From Camellia lanceoleosa (taxonomy: Eukaryota > Streptophyta > Magnoliopsida > Ericales > Theaceae), in contig CM045768.1 of NCBI GenBank assembly GCA_025200525.1, positions 50,600,925-50,664,924 on the forward strand: a DNA stretch of 64,000 nucleotides, given 5' to 3'. Under the pieces are notes generated by a model, which searched no databases, had not been told where the DNA came from, and was given only the letters and a program-made list of their open reading frames with translations. This document shows positions 62,570 to 64,000 of the stretch, piece by piece; positions within the stretch are counted from its first letter, which is position 1; each line of letters begins with the position of its first letter. Position numbers and translations under genes: made by a program.

Positions 62570-64000
62570 AATTATAAAAAAAATTCTAAGGTTTTGCGCC
62601 TTTTTGTTTTAAACCCTAGATTTTCAATTTTTACAAATTAAACTCCATACTTTCACTCGTGTTTCAATCTGGCCCCTCCATCAATCTCTGTCATATTATA
62701 CTAACGAAAATCTGGGCAGAATTTTAGATTCAAGCACACATGTTCAAGCAGTTATATCTCCCTTGACGTAACTCCATTTTGCCTCATTTTTACATCGTTA
62801 GATTTACTTCAGGGCCTAGTTTTCATTCCAACTCTCACACGTCTAATTCCACCTCATTTTGCATGTTGTCGGAGCTTCAAAAGTTGACTAAAAATAAGAT
62901 TTTTCTCTTTTTGGACAAAATTTTTATATTCAAACTCACAAATTCAAGAACTTGTATCTCCCTCATCGTTACTCCGTTTTGACTCATTTTCGTGTCGTTC
63001 GATTCACTTCATGGCCTAATTTTCATTCCACTTCTCATATACCTTGATTCACCTCTTTTTGCGTACCGTCAAAGCTTTAAAAGTTAGCCAAAAATAAGAT
63101 TTTTCTCTCTTTCTTTTTTTTCTTTCTTCTTCTATCTTTCATCTCCATGCTTTTTCCTTCCTCCTTCCTTTCTACAATTATTATCTTAACAAGAAGATAA
63201 CAACAACAACATCAACAACAAAAAAAAAAAAACAATTGTGGCGATGAATCGAGCGAAAAACAACAAGGTAACAAAAACAAATAAGGTTTAAAAGAGATTA
63301 GAACCTCACTATTGCTGATTGACGAGCAAGAAAAGCTTAATTCAAAAGAGTGGTCAAAGACGCAATAAGAAGACAAGCTCTTATTCTATGCCAACCATAA
63401 GAAAAAGACTCGAGCTATGTTGGATTACTACAAGAAGTTATGGGGTAGTTATGATCATTTGGAGCAAAATGATAGTGGGTTGAGAATGAGGAAATCAAGA
63501 GCTGTTGCTGCTACAGCAACTGCAATTATGATTGCCCTGGTTAGGGTGGAGGAGGAGAAGGAAGTGGGTGGTGGTGGTGGTGGTGGTGATGCTGCCACTC
63601 AGAGAAGGTTATGGATGAAGAAAGGTCCCAAGCATAGTAGGATGAATACAATAGTGCTGAATTTTCAGAGAGAGAAAATTTTATTGTTGGCCAATTTTCG
63701 GAGCTTCGACAGCACACAAAAAGAGGTGAAACATCGCATATGAGGCACGGAATGAAAACTAGGCCATAAGGTGAATCCAACGACGCAAAGATAAGGCGAA
63801 ACGGAATTATGACGAGGGAGATACAAGTTATTGAACATGTGAGTTCAAATTTGAAAATTTTATCCAAAGAGAGAAAAGTATTATTTTTAATCAACTTTCG
63901 GAACTCCATCGCACGTAAAAAAAAATAGAATAAGGTGTAAGAGAGGTGGAATGAAAACTAGACCATGAGGTGAATCCAATAATGCAAAAATGAGGCAAAA
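62570..64000. mobile_element. Large inverted-repeat element, continues past the window
   Basis: A 200-bp unit occurs twice in direct order on the left (GATTTACTTCAGGGCCTAGT at 62801, GATTCACTTCATGGCCTAAT at 63001) and twice inverted on the right (GGCCATAAGGTGAATCC near 63760, GACCATGAGGTGAATCC near 63960). The symmetry centre is about 63385. The spacer holds a weak ORF at 63417-63743 (RRLWMKKGPKHSR), vaguely like the start of plant PIF/Harbinger-related proteins. The right terminus is outside the window, so the type is open. Confidence 0.65.

Overview
This is nuclear DNA of a flowering plant, most likely a eudicot. Two ordinary plant genes anchor it: a plastid ribosomal protein L4 gene (plus strand) and the thiamine gene THIC with a TPP riboswitch in its 3' UTR (minus strand). 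The rest is AT-rich spacer and a dense set of plant transposons. I cannot name the genus. One 100-N assembly gap lies at 8888-8987.

Layout. 1-3464 is AT-rich spacer. 3465-8887 is a decayed Ty3/gypsy element (LTR, primer-binding-like site, gag, RT and RNase H remnants) that runs into the gap and then into a GGT-rich low-complexity block. 10179-33602 is a nest that looks like one Tat-lineage Ty3/gypsy insertion. It has a 5' LTR fragment, decayed gag-pol with two RNase H domains, tandem repeats, antisense ORFs, a polypurine tract and a 3' LTR, and possible TCTTA target duplications at its outer ends. Inside the nest are a decayed plant-mobile-domain (PMD) gene near 16.5-19.8 kb, several minisatellites, and a 2.87-kb solo LTR with GTCGT target duplications. 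34986-35611 is a foldback MITE.

35723-47669 is a 12-kb Mutator-like element of the Ulp1-carrying (Kaonashi) type. Its plus-strand transposase is broken. Its convergent minus-strand gene encodes a DUF1985-like, coiled-coil and C48 (Ulp1/SENP) protease protein whose catalytic exons look intact. The element ends about 360 bp before the L4 start codon.

48028-50583 is plastid L4: one large exon, a 1.6-kb intron that contains a MITE, and a 38-nt terminal exon. After a spacer with a Harbinger-type MITE comes THIC on the minus strand, about 62.0 to 53.4 kb. It has a 5' UTR intron, four coding exons giving 643 residues, and a 3' UTR with a stop-adjacent intron, a regulated-type 5' splice site, a poly(A) signal, the TPP aptamer and a 3' splice site directly after it. 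A near-full-length RTE-clade LINE with perfect 20-bp target duplications sits in the stop-adjacent intron. Upstream of THIC are an exact evening element and a G-box, followed by a MITE-like inverted repeat. The right edge (about 62.57 kb to the end) is a large inverted-repeat element that leaves the window.

How it works together: THIC makes the pyrimidine half of thiamine in the plastid, and its mRNA senses TPP and adjusts 3' processing. The evening element and G-box suggest clock and light control on top. L4 belongs to the plastid ribosome. The two host genes converge. No other host gene is supported.
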